The position numbers and the translations under genes were made by a program. Below, piece by piece: positions 8,881 to 17,162 of a DNA stretch of 44,865 bases. Source of the stretch: Planctomicrobium piriforme (GTDB lineage: Bacteria > Planctomycetota > Planctomycetia > Pirellulales > UBA1268); contig CAMAVC010000017.1 of NCBI GenBank assembly GCA_945861585.1, positions 1 to 44,865 on the forward strand, read 5' to 3'. Positions within the stretch are counted from its first letter, which is position 1. Each line of letters opens with the position of its first letter. A model generated the notes under the pieces. The model worked only from the letters and a program-made list of their open reading frames with translations, searched no databases and was not told the origin of the DNA.

Positions 8881-9384
8881 ATGATGTCGCACCCCAGCCA
8901 TAGTTCCAGATCCAGCTCGGCCGCGCCCGGTTGGCGGCTCGAACGCCGTCCACACGGTCGGCTCGATCTGCTCGATGTGGATGGCCGCCTGCACGCTGAC
9001 GTCGACGTGCTGCGAGCCTTTCCCGTGTCGGATCCTGCCGGCCCCGTGGCGATCGTGGGCGACAACGACGCCGAGCTCGCCTGGATCGAATCGCTCGCCA
9101 CCCTGGAGCCCGCCCTCCGACGACTCCTCGAAGAGGAGCTCGCCAGGCGGGAGTTCCTGCCGACGATCGAGCGGATCGAGAGCGTCTCCGATGGGGAGCC
9201 GGCTGAGTGGAGCGTCGTCACCGACCGCGGTTCGCACCGCTTCACCGTCGGCCATGCCGACGACATCCTCCGCTTCCCCGACGGGAGCGCCGTGGTGATC
9301 GACACGTTCGGTCTGCGGTACACGATCCCCTCGATCGCCCACCTCGACGCCCGCAGCCGCCGGTTCTTCGAACGCGCCGAGTAA
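8881..9384 (+). CDS. DUF1854 family protein, cyanophycin-associated
   Basis: This small soluble protein of 167 residues has a charged core (RREFLPTIERIESVSDGEP, SVVTDRGSHRFTVGHADDI) ending RYTIPSIAHLDARSRRFFER. That end (a Y-x-I-P...LD..S stretch) is the DUF1854 hallmark. It has no signal peptide or membrane segment and no catalytic motif that I recognise. It starts 6 bp after the ABC exporter stop with no terminator between, so the two are almost certainly co-transcribed. The context points to a partner of the exporter or of cyanophycin handling. The biochemical role is unknown. Confidence 0.8.
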   Translation: MMSHPSHSSRSSSAAPGWRLERRPHGRLDLLDVDGRLHADVDVLRAFPVSDPAGPVAIVGDNDAELAWIESLATLEPALRRLLEEELARREFLPTIERIESVSDGEPAEWSVVTDRGSHRFTVGHADDILRFPDGSAVVIDTFGLRYTIPSIAHLDARSRRFFERAE

Positions 9385-9418
9385 GGCGGGCAGCAGGCTG
9401 TCTCTGCGCCGCCTCTTC

Positions 9419-9778
9419 GCGCCCAAGCCGGCTTCGGGATTGCCCCGTACCGTCTCGCCGGACGTTCGCCTTCGCCCTCCAGGCTACGGCTCACTCGGAT
9501 GTGCCTGCGCTGCGCCATCCATGGCTCCGCTGGTCACATACGCCGGCTCAACGGTAGGGGCAACCCCGAGCCTCCTCAACGAAAGCCCGAGGCGTAAGCC
9601 GAGAGGATGCCCCCGGTGGCGAAACACGACGCGTATTCCCTTCGGCTCACGCCTCGGGCTTCCAGACGGGGAGTCGAGTGAGCGGAGGGCTGCGGGCACC
9701 GATCCGCCAGAAGCGGATTGGTCGACGCAGCGAACGTCCGGCGATGGAGCGTGGGTAACCCCGAGCCGGGTTGGGCGC
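9419..9778. repeat. Dispersed inverted-arm element, copy B
   Basis: The element begins GCGCCCAA and ends TTGGGCGC, a perfect 8-bp terminal inverted repeat. The left arm (9419-9550) matches copies A and C closely (TCGCCGGACGTTCGCC core, CCATCCATGGCTCCGCTGGT). The right end (about 9728-9778) is the reverse complement of the arm tip (GCGAACGTCCGGCGA...ACCCCGAGCC). A separate hairpin repeat lies in the middle. It sits between the convergent ends of the DUF1854 gene and mlaD. No coding potential is seen in this 437-bp spacer. Confidence 0.75.
9583..9662. repeat. Long hairpin repeat inside copy B
   Basis: AGCCCGAGGCGTAAGCCGA on the left pairs with TTCGGCTCACGCCTCGGGCT on the right, about 38 nt apart. 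The left half recurs at 31379-31406 without its partner. This is a second, independent spacer repeat family. Confidence 0.7.
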
Positions 9779-9805
9779 GTTGGGCCTTGTCAATCCGCAC
9801 ACAGA

Positions 9806-9835
9806 CAGGCTTGAGCCTGGCCTACTTCAAGCCTG
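9806..9835. terminator. Stem-loop at the mlaD 3' end
   Basis: CAGGCTTGA (9806-9814) and TCAAGCCTG (9827-9835) are exact reverse complements with a 12-nt loop. The TAG stop of mlaD lies in the loop. There is no T-tract. It is related in sequence to the GACAGGC palindromes and sits between convergent transcripts, so it may terminate either. Confidence 0.5.
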
Positions 9836-10889
9836 GGCGGCGGTCGAGGGCGCCGCGGACGCCGAGCTGCTCGGGGTGGCGGGCGATCTTGTCGGTGAAC
9901 ACGCGCACGTCATCGACGATCGGGCGGAGGTCCTTCGTGAGCTTGCTGACGTTCTGGGCCGCCTGGGCGAGGTCGTTGTAGACCTGTGGATCGCGCACGA
10001 GCTTGCCGAGCGTGCCCTGCGATTCGTTCAAGGCCTTTGTGAACATGGCGGCCTGCTGGAGTGTCTCGTCGAGGCGGCCGATCGTGCGATCGACCTGGGC
10101 CACCATCTGCTCGCCCCGTTCACCGAGCGGCTTCGTGAGGCCCTCGAGATTGCGGAGGTTGCGGTCGGCCGTGTCGACGGTGGTGCCGATGCCCTGCACG
10201 GTGGTCCGCAGATCGGCGAGCACCTGTGGCAGGGCTTCGATCGCGGCCTTCATCTTTTCGCGGGCCTTGGGGTCGCCCATCACGTCGTTGATGTTGGCCA
10301 TCGCGATGCTGAAGTTGTCGAGGGCTGCCTCGGTCTTGCGGACCATTTTCTCGAACTTGTCGTCCTCGCCGAGGAACATGCGATCAAGGTTCGTGGAGAG
10401 CTTGGTGACCGACGCGCTCGCCTCGGCCAGCGAATCGAGCGTGGCCCCGAACTTTGGCTCGAGCGTGGCGAACACCTCGAAGGGATCCCGCGAGACTGCG
10501 CCCATGAGGATCTCGTCCGGGGCGAGCCGCTGGCGAGGCGGGACGATCCGGCCCGGCACGAGCGAGATCTCGGCATCGCCGAGCAGCGTGCCCGCGATAC
10601 GGGGCTGCTCGTCCTTGTAGATCGGCACGTAGGAGTCGACATCGGCGACCACGGTCACGCCGCCGCGTTCGTTGAGCGTGACGGTCGCGACCCGGCCCAC
10701 GAGGATGCCGTTTTTGCGGACCGGCGTGCCCTGGGAGACGCCTCGCGCGTCGGCGAAGTCCATCTTCAGGGGATACGTCGCCTGCACGAGCGATGGCAGG
10801 TCGCCGAAGAGCACGATCAGAATGCCGGCGATGATGGCGGTGGCGAGCACCATCACACCGACGCGAAACTGCATCACGCGATCGTTCAT
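9822..10889 (-). CDS. mlaD: MCE-domain lipid-binding protein (MlaD-like)
   Basis: The protein has 355 residues. One N-terminal membrane segment (about 8-30) anchors it in the inner membrane, followed by the MCE domain at about 38-115 (TYPLKMDFADARGVSQGTPV, GILVGRVATV, DAEISLVPG). A long helical tail of about 220 residues follows, longer than in E. coli MlaD (about 183 residues in total). MlaD-type proteins bind phospholipid in the periplasm and hand it to or take it from the MlaE permease. Its ATG overlaps the ATPase stop by 4 bp, so it is the last gene of a coupled mlaE-mlaF-mlaD operon. The family is clear; the direction of lipid transport is not shown by sequence. Confidence 0.9.
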   Translation of the reverse strand: MNDRVMQFRVGVMVLATAIIAGILIVLFGDLPSLVQATYPLKMDFADARGVSQGTPVRKNGILVGRVATVTLNERGGVTVVADVDSYVPIYKDEQPRIAGTLLGDAEISLVPGRIVPPRQRLAPDEILMGAVSRDPFEVFATLEPKFGATLDSLAEASASVTKLSTNLDRMFLGEDDKFEKMVRKTEAALDNFSIAMANINDVMGDPKAREKMKAAIEALPQVLADLRTTVQGIGTTVDTADRNLRNLEGLTKPLGERGEQMVAQVDRTIGRLDETLQQAAMFTKALNESQGTLGKLVRDPQVYNDLAQAAQNVSKLTKDLRPIVDDVRVFTDKIARHPEQLGVRGALDRRPGLK

Positions 10890-11761
10890 GGAGACTCCTC
10901 GGCCGCGTCGTGGTCCTCGGCGGCCTGTTCCCCGCGCAGTTCCGTGAGCCGGGCGCCGGCCCGGCCCTCCACGAACTGCCGCACCCTCGGGTCGCGGCTC
11001 TGTTCGAGGTCGGACGGTGTGCCGTCGAACACGATCTGCGGTTCATCGGCGGCGAGCCGGAAGAGCGGGTAGAGCATGATGATGCGGTCGGCGACCTTGC
11101 GGGCGGTGTGCATGTCGTGGGTCACGACGACGCTCGTCACGCCCTCGCGGGCCCGCACCTTGAGGATCAGTTCGTTGATCACGTCGCTCATGATCGGGTC
11201 GAGGCCGGTGGTCGGCTCGTCGTAGAGGAGCACGGGCGGGTCGAGGGCCAAGGCCCGGGCCAGGCCGGCCCGCTTCCGCATGCCGCCGGAGAGCTGCACG
11301 GGCTTCTTGCGGGCGGCCGACCGTGGCAGCCCCACTTCGGCGAGCAGTTCGTCGACGATCGTGGCCACTTCAGCGGCACCGATCCGGGTGTGTTCGCGGA
11401 GCGGAAACGCGATGTTGTCGGCGATCGTGAGGCTGTCGAAGAGGGCGGCGTTTTGAAACACGAAGCCGTAGCGCGTGCGAAGCTGTGCGAGCTCGCGCTC
11501 GGAGAGGCCACCGAGCGACCGGCCTTCGAACCGCACCTCTCCGCCGGTCGGCCGCACGAGGCCGATGAGCGTCTTCAAGAGCACGGTCTTGCCGCAGCCG
11601 CTCTCCCCCAGCACCACGAGCGTCTGGCCGCAGGGGATGTCGAGCGAGATGTCGCGGAGCACGTCCTGCTGGCCGAACCGCACGGAGACGGCGTCGACGG
11701 CGAGCACTGGCTCTTCGGGGGCTTCGCGGCGGATGGGCTTGGCGGGTGCGGCGACGGGCAT
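10886..11761 (-). CDS. mlaF: ABC transporter ATPase of the Mla lipid system
   Basis: A 291-residue cytoplasmic ATPase with Walker A GESGCGKT, Q-loop FVFQNAALFDSLTI, signature LSGGMRKRAGLARA, Walker B VLLYDEPTTGLDP and switch region VVVTHDM. The LSGGM signature and the GLDP segment are typical of MlaF/Ttg2A. The first 18 residues are extra and Pro/Ala-rich. A C-terminal tail after about 255 is charged (SDLEQSRDPRVRQFVEGRA), as in MlaF. It sits 8 bp after the permease gene and overlaps mlaD by 4 bp. It would power phospholipid movement between the two membranes. Confidence 0.92.
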   Translation of the reverse strand: MPVAAPAKPIRREAPEEPVLAVDAVSVRFGQQDVLRDISLDIPCGQTLVVLGESGCGKTVLLKTLIGLVRPTGGEVRFEGRSLGGLSERELAQLRTRYGFVFQNAALFDSLTIADNIAFPLREHTRIGAAEVATIVDELLAEVGLPRSAARKKPVQLSGGMRKRAGLARALALDPPVLLYDEPTTGLDPIMSDVINELILKVRAREGVTSVVVTHDMHTARKVADRIIMLYPLFRLAADEPQIVFDGTPSDLEQSRDPRVRQFVEGRAGARLTELRGEQAAEDHDAAEESP

Positions 11762-11769
11762 GGGTGGTC

Positions 11770-12633
11770 CTAAAGCAGTTTGCGCGGCCCCTCGGGGCGG
11801 AAGAAATCGTGGACGTTGTTGAGCCAGATCCCCAGGAACAGGTCGAGCACGAGGATCAGCACGAAGGAGTGGACGAAGGCGTTGGTGGCCGCCCGGCCCA
11901 CACCCTCGGCGCCATGGTCGCAGTGAAACCCGTGATGGCAGCTGACCAGTGCGATCGCCGCCCCGAAGAAGAAGGTCTTGAAGATGCCCATCAGAAAGTC
12001 GAAGGCATCGACGTATTCACGCGAATTCGCCCAGTAGTGGTGGTAGTCGATGCCGAGCACGAGATGGGAATACAGGTAGCCCCCGAGCACTCCCATGAAG
12101 TCGGCCATGATCGTGAGCGTGGGGATGAGCACGAGGCAGCCGAGGAACCGGGGTACCACGAGGTAGTAGACAGGGTTGGCGCCCATGCTCTCGAGCGCGT
12201 CGATCTGCTCGGTCACCCGCATCGTGCCAAGTTCGGCGGCCATGGCGCTGCCGACGCGGCCGGCGAGCATCGTGGCCGCGAGCACCGGCCCGAGCTCGCG
12301 GACGAGCGAGAGGTTGATCACCGAGCCGAGCCGGGTCTCGAGGCCCAGAGCCTTGAACTGGGCGAAGCTCTGCACGGCGAGCACCATGCCGATGAACAGC
12401 CCCGTGAGCGCCACCACTGGCAGCGACATCACACCGATCTGATAGAAGTTTGGCAGGAGCACGTCGCGCCGCTGGCGGCGCAGGAAGAGCCAGCCGAGCG
12501 TTTGGAACGAAAAGATCGCCACGTCGCCGATCCCGGCAACCCGGCTCATGGCAAACGCCCCCACATTCGCGATCTGGTTGGTGAACCAGCCGGACAAGCC
12601 GGCGGCGGGCGCGGGGGTGGTCGATGCAGCCAT
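11770..12633 (-). CDS. mlaE: ABC transporter permease (MlaE family)
   Basis: The 287-residue integral membrane protein has five or six hydrophobic segments. It carries the MlaE signature around [15 protein letters not shown] text ([40 protein letters not shown]) and the C-terminal [14 protein letters not shown] box. It is first in the minus-strand mlaE-mlaF-mlaD operon and forms the membrane core with the ATPase dimer. Compared with proteobacterial MlaE (about 260 residues) the N-terminus is longer by about 20 residues. No mlaB or mlaC is present nearby. Confidence 0.92.
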   Translation of the reverse strand: MAASTTPAPAAGLSGWFTNQIANVGAFAMSRVAGIGDVAIFSFQTLGWLFLRRQRRDVLLPNFYQIGVMSLPVVALTGLFIGMVLAVQSFAQFKALGLETRLGSVINLSLVRELGPVLAATMLAGRVGSAMAAELGTMRVTEQIDALESMGANPVYYLVVPRFLGCLVLIPTLTIMADFMGVLGGYLYSHLVLGIDYHHYWANSREYVDAFDFLMGIFKTFFFGAAIALVSCHHGFHCDHGAEGVGRAATNAFVHSFVLILVLDLFLGIWLNNVHDFFRPEGPRKLL

Positions 12634-12740
12634 GATGGTCGGCCGCTGTTGCGCGCGGCGCTCCTTGCCGGTTGTTTCGGAAGTGCCGGGTAGGGAACTT
12701 GAGCCGGTCGTGCGGCCCCCGCGGAATCTGGGTAGAGTGA

Positions 12741-12758
12741 GGAAATGAGTTCATTTCC
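12741..12758. promoter_or_regulatory. 18-bp palindrome in the mlaE / sugar-dehydrogenase divergent spacer
   Basis: GGAAATGA-GT-TCATTTCC is a perfect inverted repeat with 8-bp arms, 20 bp before the ATG at 12779 and about 108 bp upstream of mlaE. The 145-bp spacer is divergent. The site fits a dimeric repressor operator for the downstream plus-strand gene. Confidence 0.45.
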
Positions 12759-12778
12759 AGCCGCGTGAGGACCGTTCC

Positions 12779-14689
12779 ATGACGCCGCTCAGCCTCTTCG
12801 CTGCGGTGCCCCGCCGGCTTCCGGGGGTGATTGTGGGCGCGTTGCTTGCCGCAGCACCGTGTCGTGCCGCGTCACCGTCGAACACGATCACCGAGCCGGA
12901 ACGCCGCGCCGGTTGGCGGCTTCTGTTCGACGGTCATTCCCTGGAGGGCTTTCGTGGGTACCGGAAAGAGGGCCCCGGCACAGGATGGGTGGTTGAAGAC
13001 GGGGCCATCGTGCGCCGGGGGCCGAACGCGGGGGACCTCGTCACGAAGGAGACGTTCGAGCGCTTCGAATTGGAACTCGAGTTTCGTGTCGGTCCCGGTG
13101 GAAACAGCGGCGTGATGTTCCACGTGACCGAATCGCAGCCGAAGCCGTGGATGAGCGGGCCCGAGATCCAGATTCTCGACAGTGCCGCGGGCCTTCATTC
13201 CCAGAGGACAGATCCTCAGCGGACCGGCTGGCTCTACCAGCTCTATGAGGCGAAGCCAGACTCCACGCGGCCGGCCGGCGAGTGGAACAGGCTCTCTCTC
13301 CGTGTCGCACCCGACTCCGGGCAGGTGTGCGTCAACGGGGTGCGATACTTCACGTTCAAGAAGGGCAGCCCCGACTGGGACAAGCGCGTCGCCAAGAGCA
13401 AGTTTGCGAAGTTTCCCGACTTCGGCCGAGCCGAGCGGGGGCATATCTGTTTGCAGGATCATGGCGACGAGGTGGCATTCCGCTCGATCAAGGTGCGCGA
13501 ACTGCCGGCTCCAGGTGAGCCGCTCACGGTGCGCGACGACGGCGCAGTGCCCGTGCGGGCCGTGCCTGCGTTTCCCGGGATCGAGTGGGAGGGCTGGTCG
13601 CCGGTGATGGATGACGGCACGCCAGCGCCGCCCCTGCGGCCATTGCTCGTGACGCATGCTGGCGACGGCTCGGGCCGAATCTTTGTGCTCGATCAAGCCG
13701 GCATGATGCACGTCGTCGCTCCCGCCGATGCAGCGGGCTGGAAGCCGGCGCGGCTGTTCCTCGATCTGCGCGAGCGCACGGCGCCGTGGGGCAAGGAAAA
13801 CGAAGAGGGACTCCTCGGCCTCGCATTTCATCCGCGGTTTCGCGAGACCGGCGAGTTTTTTATCTGCTACTGTGTTCGCGGCGATGCGCAGCGGACCGAG
13901 CGGGTGTCGCGGTTCCGCGTGCATGCCTCCGACCGCGACCGAGCCGATCCGGCGAGCGAAGAGGTGCTCCTCTCCATCGAGCAGCCCTTCCCGAACCACA
14001 ACGGCGGGTCGATCGCGTTCGGTGCCGACGGCCTGCTGTACGTGGGCCTGGGGGACGGCGGGGGTGCGAACGATCCGCTGGCCACCGGGCAGAGTCTCGG
14101 CACGTGGCTGGGCAAGATCCTGCGGATCGATGTCGACCGCCGTGATCCGGGCAAGGCCTACGCCGTCCCTGCCGACAATCCGTTCGTCGGTCGGGAAGGC
14201 GCCCGGCCCGAGATTTTTGCCTCCGGGTTTCGCAATCCCTGGCAGATCGCGTTCGACTACGAGACGGGCCGGCTGTGGGCCGCCGACGTGGGCCAGCATC
14301 TCCTCGAAGAGATCGACGTGGTCGAGAAGGGGGGCAACTACGGCTGGAGCCTGAAGGAGGGCACGAGCGCGTTCGGCAGCGTCGCCATGGCGACGGACGT
14401 GATCGACCCGGTCTGGGAGTACGACCACGGGGTCGGGAAATCGATCACGGGCGGATTCGTCGTGCGTGGCTCGAACGTGCCGGCGCTCGAAGGCGGCTAT
14501 CTCTACGGCGATCACGTCTCGGGACGGATGTGGACGCTCTGGCAAGAGCCGGGCGGCCGCGTCAAAAACAAGGCGGTTCCATGGAATGGCCTGCCGATCT
14601 TCGGCTTTGGCCGCGACGAGGCGGGCAACGTCTACGCGCTCACGTCGTCGGCCACCGGGCAGGGCGTGTTCCGGATCACCGCCGAGTAG
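12779..14689 (+). CDS. Secreted DUF1080 plus PQQ-type sugar dehydrogenase fusion
   Basis: The 636-residue protein starts with a signal peptide (about 1-30, ending AAPCRA-A). A DUF1080 (3-keto-disaccharide hydrolase type, concanavalin-like) domain covers about 40-245: GWRLLFDGHSLEGF, GGNSGVMFHVTE, WMSGPEIQILD. A six-bladed glucose/sorbosone dehydrogenase-like propeller covers about 275-636: NEEGLLGLAFHPRF, PFPNHNGGSIAFG, LGKILRIDVD, FRNPWQIAFD, ADVGQHLLEEID. DUF1080 proteins cleave or bind sugars; the propeller type usually oxidises them using PQQ. The pairing suggests secreted or periplasmic carbohydrate processing, common in planctomycetes. GAGGA lies 9 nt before the ATG. It stands alone; the substrate is unknown. 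Confidence 0.88.
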   Translation: MTPLSLFAAVPRRLPGVIVGALLAAAPCRAASPSNTITEPERRAGWRLLFDGHSLEGFRGYRKEGPGTGWVVEDGAIVRRGPNAGDLVTKETFERFELELEFRVGPGGNSGVMFHVTESQPKPWMSGPEIQILDSAAGLHSQRTDPQRTGWLYQLYEAKPDSTRPAGEWNRLSLRVAPDSGQVCVNGVRYFTFKKGSPDWDKRVAKSKFAKFPDFGRAERGHICLQDHGDEVAFRSIKVRELPAPGEPLTVRDDGAVPVRAVPAFPGIEWEGWSPVMDDGTPAPPLRPLLVTHAGDGSGRIFVLDQAGMMHVVAPADAAGWKPARLFLDLRERTAPWGKENEEGLLGLAFHPRFRETGEFFICYCVRGDAQRTERVSRFRVHASDRDRADPASEEVLLSIEQPFPNHNGGSIAFGADGLLYVGLGDGGGANDPLATGQSLGTWLGKILRIDVDRRDPGKAYAVPADNPFVGREGARPEIFASGFRNPWQIAFDYETGRLWAADVGQHLLEEIDVVEKGGNYGWSLKEGTSAFGSVAMATDVIDPVWEYDHGVGKSITGGFVVRGSNVPALEGGYLYGDHVSGRMWTLWQEPGGRVKNKAVPWNGLPIFGFGRDEAGNVYALTSSATGQGVFRITAE

Positions 14690-14707
14690 CCCGCAGCAAC
14701 GCCCGCA

Positions 14708-15418
14708 TCAGGTCGTGCCATCCGGGCGTTTGGTGGCTCTCTGCACCCGCGTGCTCACGGGCGCCAGGTCCCAGGTGAACCGGCGGTGCGTGTAGGCCGT
14801 TTGGGTAGCCAGGGCTCGATTCCGCTGGTGGGCTCGCTGGACGTCTTTGTCGTCGTAATGACGCACGCGTTCGCCGTGCTCGTGCGGGATGTGAAACGCC
14901 GTGGCGGGATCGGGAGAGAGGATCCAGCGATTCAGGCCCGCCGCTTTCAGCCGCAGGTAGAAGTCGTCATCTTCCCAGCCGTAGCCTTCAAGGTGCTCGT
15001 TGTATCCATGCACGCGCCTCCAGTCTGCTGTCCGCACGCAGATCAGCCCGTTGAGAAACGAGGCGAACGGGCCCTGGTTTCGAAAGTGGCCGGTGAAGAA
15101 TCCCTGTTCCGGCAGCGGATGGCTCGCGCAGAACCGATAGTAGGGATTGAGCACGTAATCGGCGTCGAGTTTGAGGAGCACGGGGCGGGAAGCGCAGTCG
15201 GCTGCCAAATTGAAGGCGGCCGCCAGGTGGAAGTGCGGCTCGTGGTCGACCCGGATGACCTGAATCCGCTCGTCTTCCTGTGCGAGGGGAGTGAGCGGAA
15301 TATCGGAGTTCCAATCGACGATGACGATCTCCGTCACGTCTTGCTGCAATCGCCACGACGTGAGCGCGACGCGAAGTGCCGGGGCGCGGTTCATGACGGC
15401 ACAGACGATGCTCACCAT
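14708..15418 (-). CDS. Family 2-type glycosyltransferase (galactosyltransferase-like C-terminus)
   Basis: The 236-residue protein begins MVSIVCAVMNRAPALRVALT, a GT-A fold start. It has a DxD-like LKLDADYVLNP near 85-95 and the box LEGYGWEDDDFYLRL near 145-160, typical of GT7/GT2 galactosyltransferase C-termini, where the acidic run contributes to catalysis. It has no signal peptide or membrane segment, so it is cytoplasmic. It transfers a sugar from a nucleotide donor to an unknown acceptor. It is convergent with the sugar dehydrogenase (18-bp gap) and divergent from the next glycosyltransferase. Confidence 0.8.
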   Translation of the reverse strand: MVSIVCAVMNRAPALRVALTSWRLQQDVTEIVIVDWNSDIPLTPLAQEDERIQVIRVDHEPHFHLAAAFNLAADCASRPVLLKLDADYVLNPYYRFCASHPLPEQGFFTGHFRNQGPFASFLNGLICVRTADWRRVHGYNEHLEGYGWEDDDFYLRLKAAGLNRWILSPDPATAFHIPHEHGERVRHYDDKDVQRAHQRNRALATQTAYTHRRFTWDLAPVSTRVQRATKRPDGTT

Positions 15419-15545
15419 GGGTCGACAGCCGCGGAGTGACGTGACAGTGAAGATAGTGAGACGGGAACAGGCCAGATCGCCGGCCGGACGTGGGGCGTGG
15501 GGCTGTCCGGGGCACGAGGGAGTGTCGTGAGTTTATGCTCTGGGG

Positions 15546-17162
15546 ATGAGCCGCGTGGCCACATTTCTGATCGTCATCCCCGCCCGCAACGCCGCGGGCC
15601 ATCTGGCGGCGGCCCTCGAATCGGTGGCAGCCCAGGACCTGACGGGCATCCGCGTGCATGTGCACGTGCAGGATGGCGGATCGACCGACGGCACGCTCGA
15701 GATCGTCCGCGAATGGGCAGCCCGGATCTCCGAGCGGCCACTGGGCGGCGACCTTGCGATCACGTGGGCGACCGCCACAGACGGCGGAATGTACGACGCC
15801 ATCACACGGGCGCTCGCCCATGCGTTGGAGTGGCCGTTCGCGCCGGAGCTCTTCTTCTGGCTGAACGCTGACGACGTGCTCATGCCTGGTGCCTTGCGAA
15901 ATCTCGCCGCGACCTTCGCGAACCAGGCCGTGGAGTGGGTGATCGGGGCGGCGGTCGACCTCGACGAGGCAGGCGCCGTCACGTTGCACAAGCCGCACCC
16001 GCGGATTCCGGATGCCGATCTTCGCAGCGGCGACTTCAACTACACCGGCGGCCGATGGCTGAGGGCCGAATCGACGGCCGTGCGGCTGTCGGCCGCCCGC
16101 GCCTGCGGTCCGTTCGCGCCGGGGTTGCGGCTGGCCGGCGATTACGACCTGTTCGTGAAACTCGCCCAGCGCGGTCCGCCGACCTGCGTCGACTATCCGG
16201 TGCGCGGCTTTCGGCGCCATGCCGGGCAGCTCTCTCAGGCGGCGGTCGCCTACCAGTACGAGCGGGCGCGGGCGCGGTTTATGTTGTCGGAGACCGATTC
16301 GCCCCGCATCCGTCCCCGGCTTGCGGCCAGACCGGCCCACGAGATCGTGTTCTATCCCGACCGCACCGCGATCGATCCGTATCAGACGTTGCTCTATGAG
16401 GGTGCACGCGCGACGGGTATGGCGTCGATTCAGCATCTCGCCGATGTCTGCCAGCAGGCGACGACCCCGCTTGTGGTGTACGTGCACTGGCTCGACCAGA
16501 TCATGGCCCAGCCCCAGGCTGCGGCGGTGGCTGATGCACGGACGCTCGCCCAGACGCTGACAATGGCACGGGCACGCGGGCATCGCATCGTGTTCACCGT
16601 CCACGACGTCGCCGACCGCACGCACGCGAACGCCGATGTCGAGGAGATGCTCGTGGAGTTCCTGTTCGGACATGCCAGCCTCGTGCATCTGCATCATCCG
16701 GTGGTGGCAGCCGAGATTCGTGGCCGGTTTCGCTCGTTTCCCTGGGGGCGGACCGTATTCGCCGAGCAAGGTCCGGATCCGGATCCCGGCGTCGCGCTCC
16801 GAGGTCCGGCGTTCGCGCTCGTGGGAGCCGACGGTTCCGCGACCACGACGATCCGTGGGGCTCGATGGGCGGTGTTCGGCCCCGGGTCCGCGCCGAGCGC
16901 CGGCCTTCTGTTCCACATCCTTGCCGCGGGCACACCGGTGGTTGCACCGCGGCTCGGCCGGATTCCGGCCTACGTGTTCGACGGCGTGAACGGCTTTCTG
17001 TACGACCCGGGTGACGAGGCCTCGTATCGCCAGGCCATCGACAGGGCGCTGGCTGCCCGGTCGGCGGAGGCGGAACGTGCGCTCGGCCAGCAGGCCGTCC
17101 GCGCCGTCGCCGATCTCGATTGGCCGACGATGCTTGACACGATCATGCGGAGGCTGGCGTGA
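15546..17162 (+). CDS. Two-module glycosyltransferase (GT2 plus degenerate GT4-like)
   Basis: The 538-residue protein has a GT2 domain at about 5-240 (TFLIVIPARNAAGHLAAALE, VQDGGSTDGT, DGGMYDAI, WLNADDVLMP), resembling WcaA/WcaE-type enzymes. A second region from about 290 to the end resembles a GT-B enzyme: VYVHWLDQIM and VFTVHDV early, and near the end PVVAPRLGRIPAYVFDGVNG then LYDPGD, the usual GT4 donor-side segment. The GT4 catalytic EX7E pattern is not clear, so the second module may be weak or non-catalytic. It overlaps the next gene by 4 bp (GTGA), which implies coupling. The likely role is building an exported glycan. Confidence 0.75.
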   Translation: MSRVATFLIVIPARNAAGHLAAALESVAAQDLTGIRVHVHVQDGGSTDGTLEIVREWAARISERPLGGDLAITWATATDGGMYDAITRALAHALEWPFAPELFFWLNADDVLMPGALRNLAATFANQAVEWVIGAAVDLDEAGAVTLHKPHPRIPDADLRSGDFNYTGGRWLRAESTAVRLSAARACGPFAPGLRLAGDYDLFVKLAQRGPPTCVDYPVRGFRRHAGQLSQAAVAYQYERARARFMLSETDSPRIRPRLAARPAHEIVFYPDRTAIDPYQTLLYEGARATGMASIQHLADVCQQATTPLVVYVHWLDQIMAQPQAAAVADARTLAQTLTMARARGHRIVFTVHDVADRTHANADVEEMLVEFLFGHASLVHLHHPVVAAEIRGRFRSFPWGRTVFAEQGPDPDPGVALRGPAFALVGADGSATTTIRGARWAVFGPGSAPSAGLLFHILAAGTPVVAPRLGRIPAYVFDGVNGFLYDPGDEASYRQAIDRALAARSAEAERALGQQAVRAVADLDWPTMLDTIMRRLA

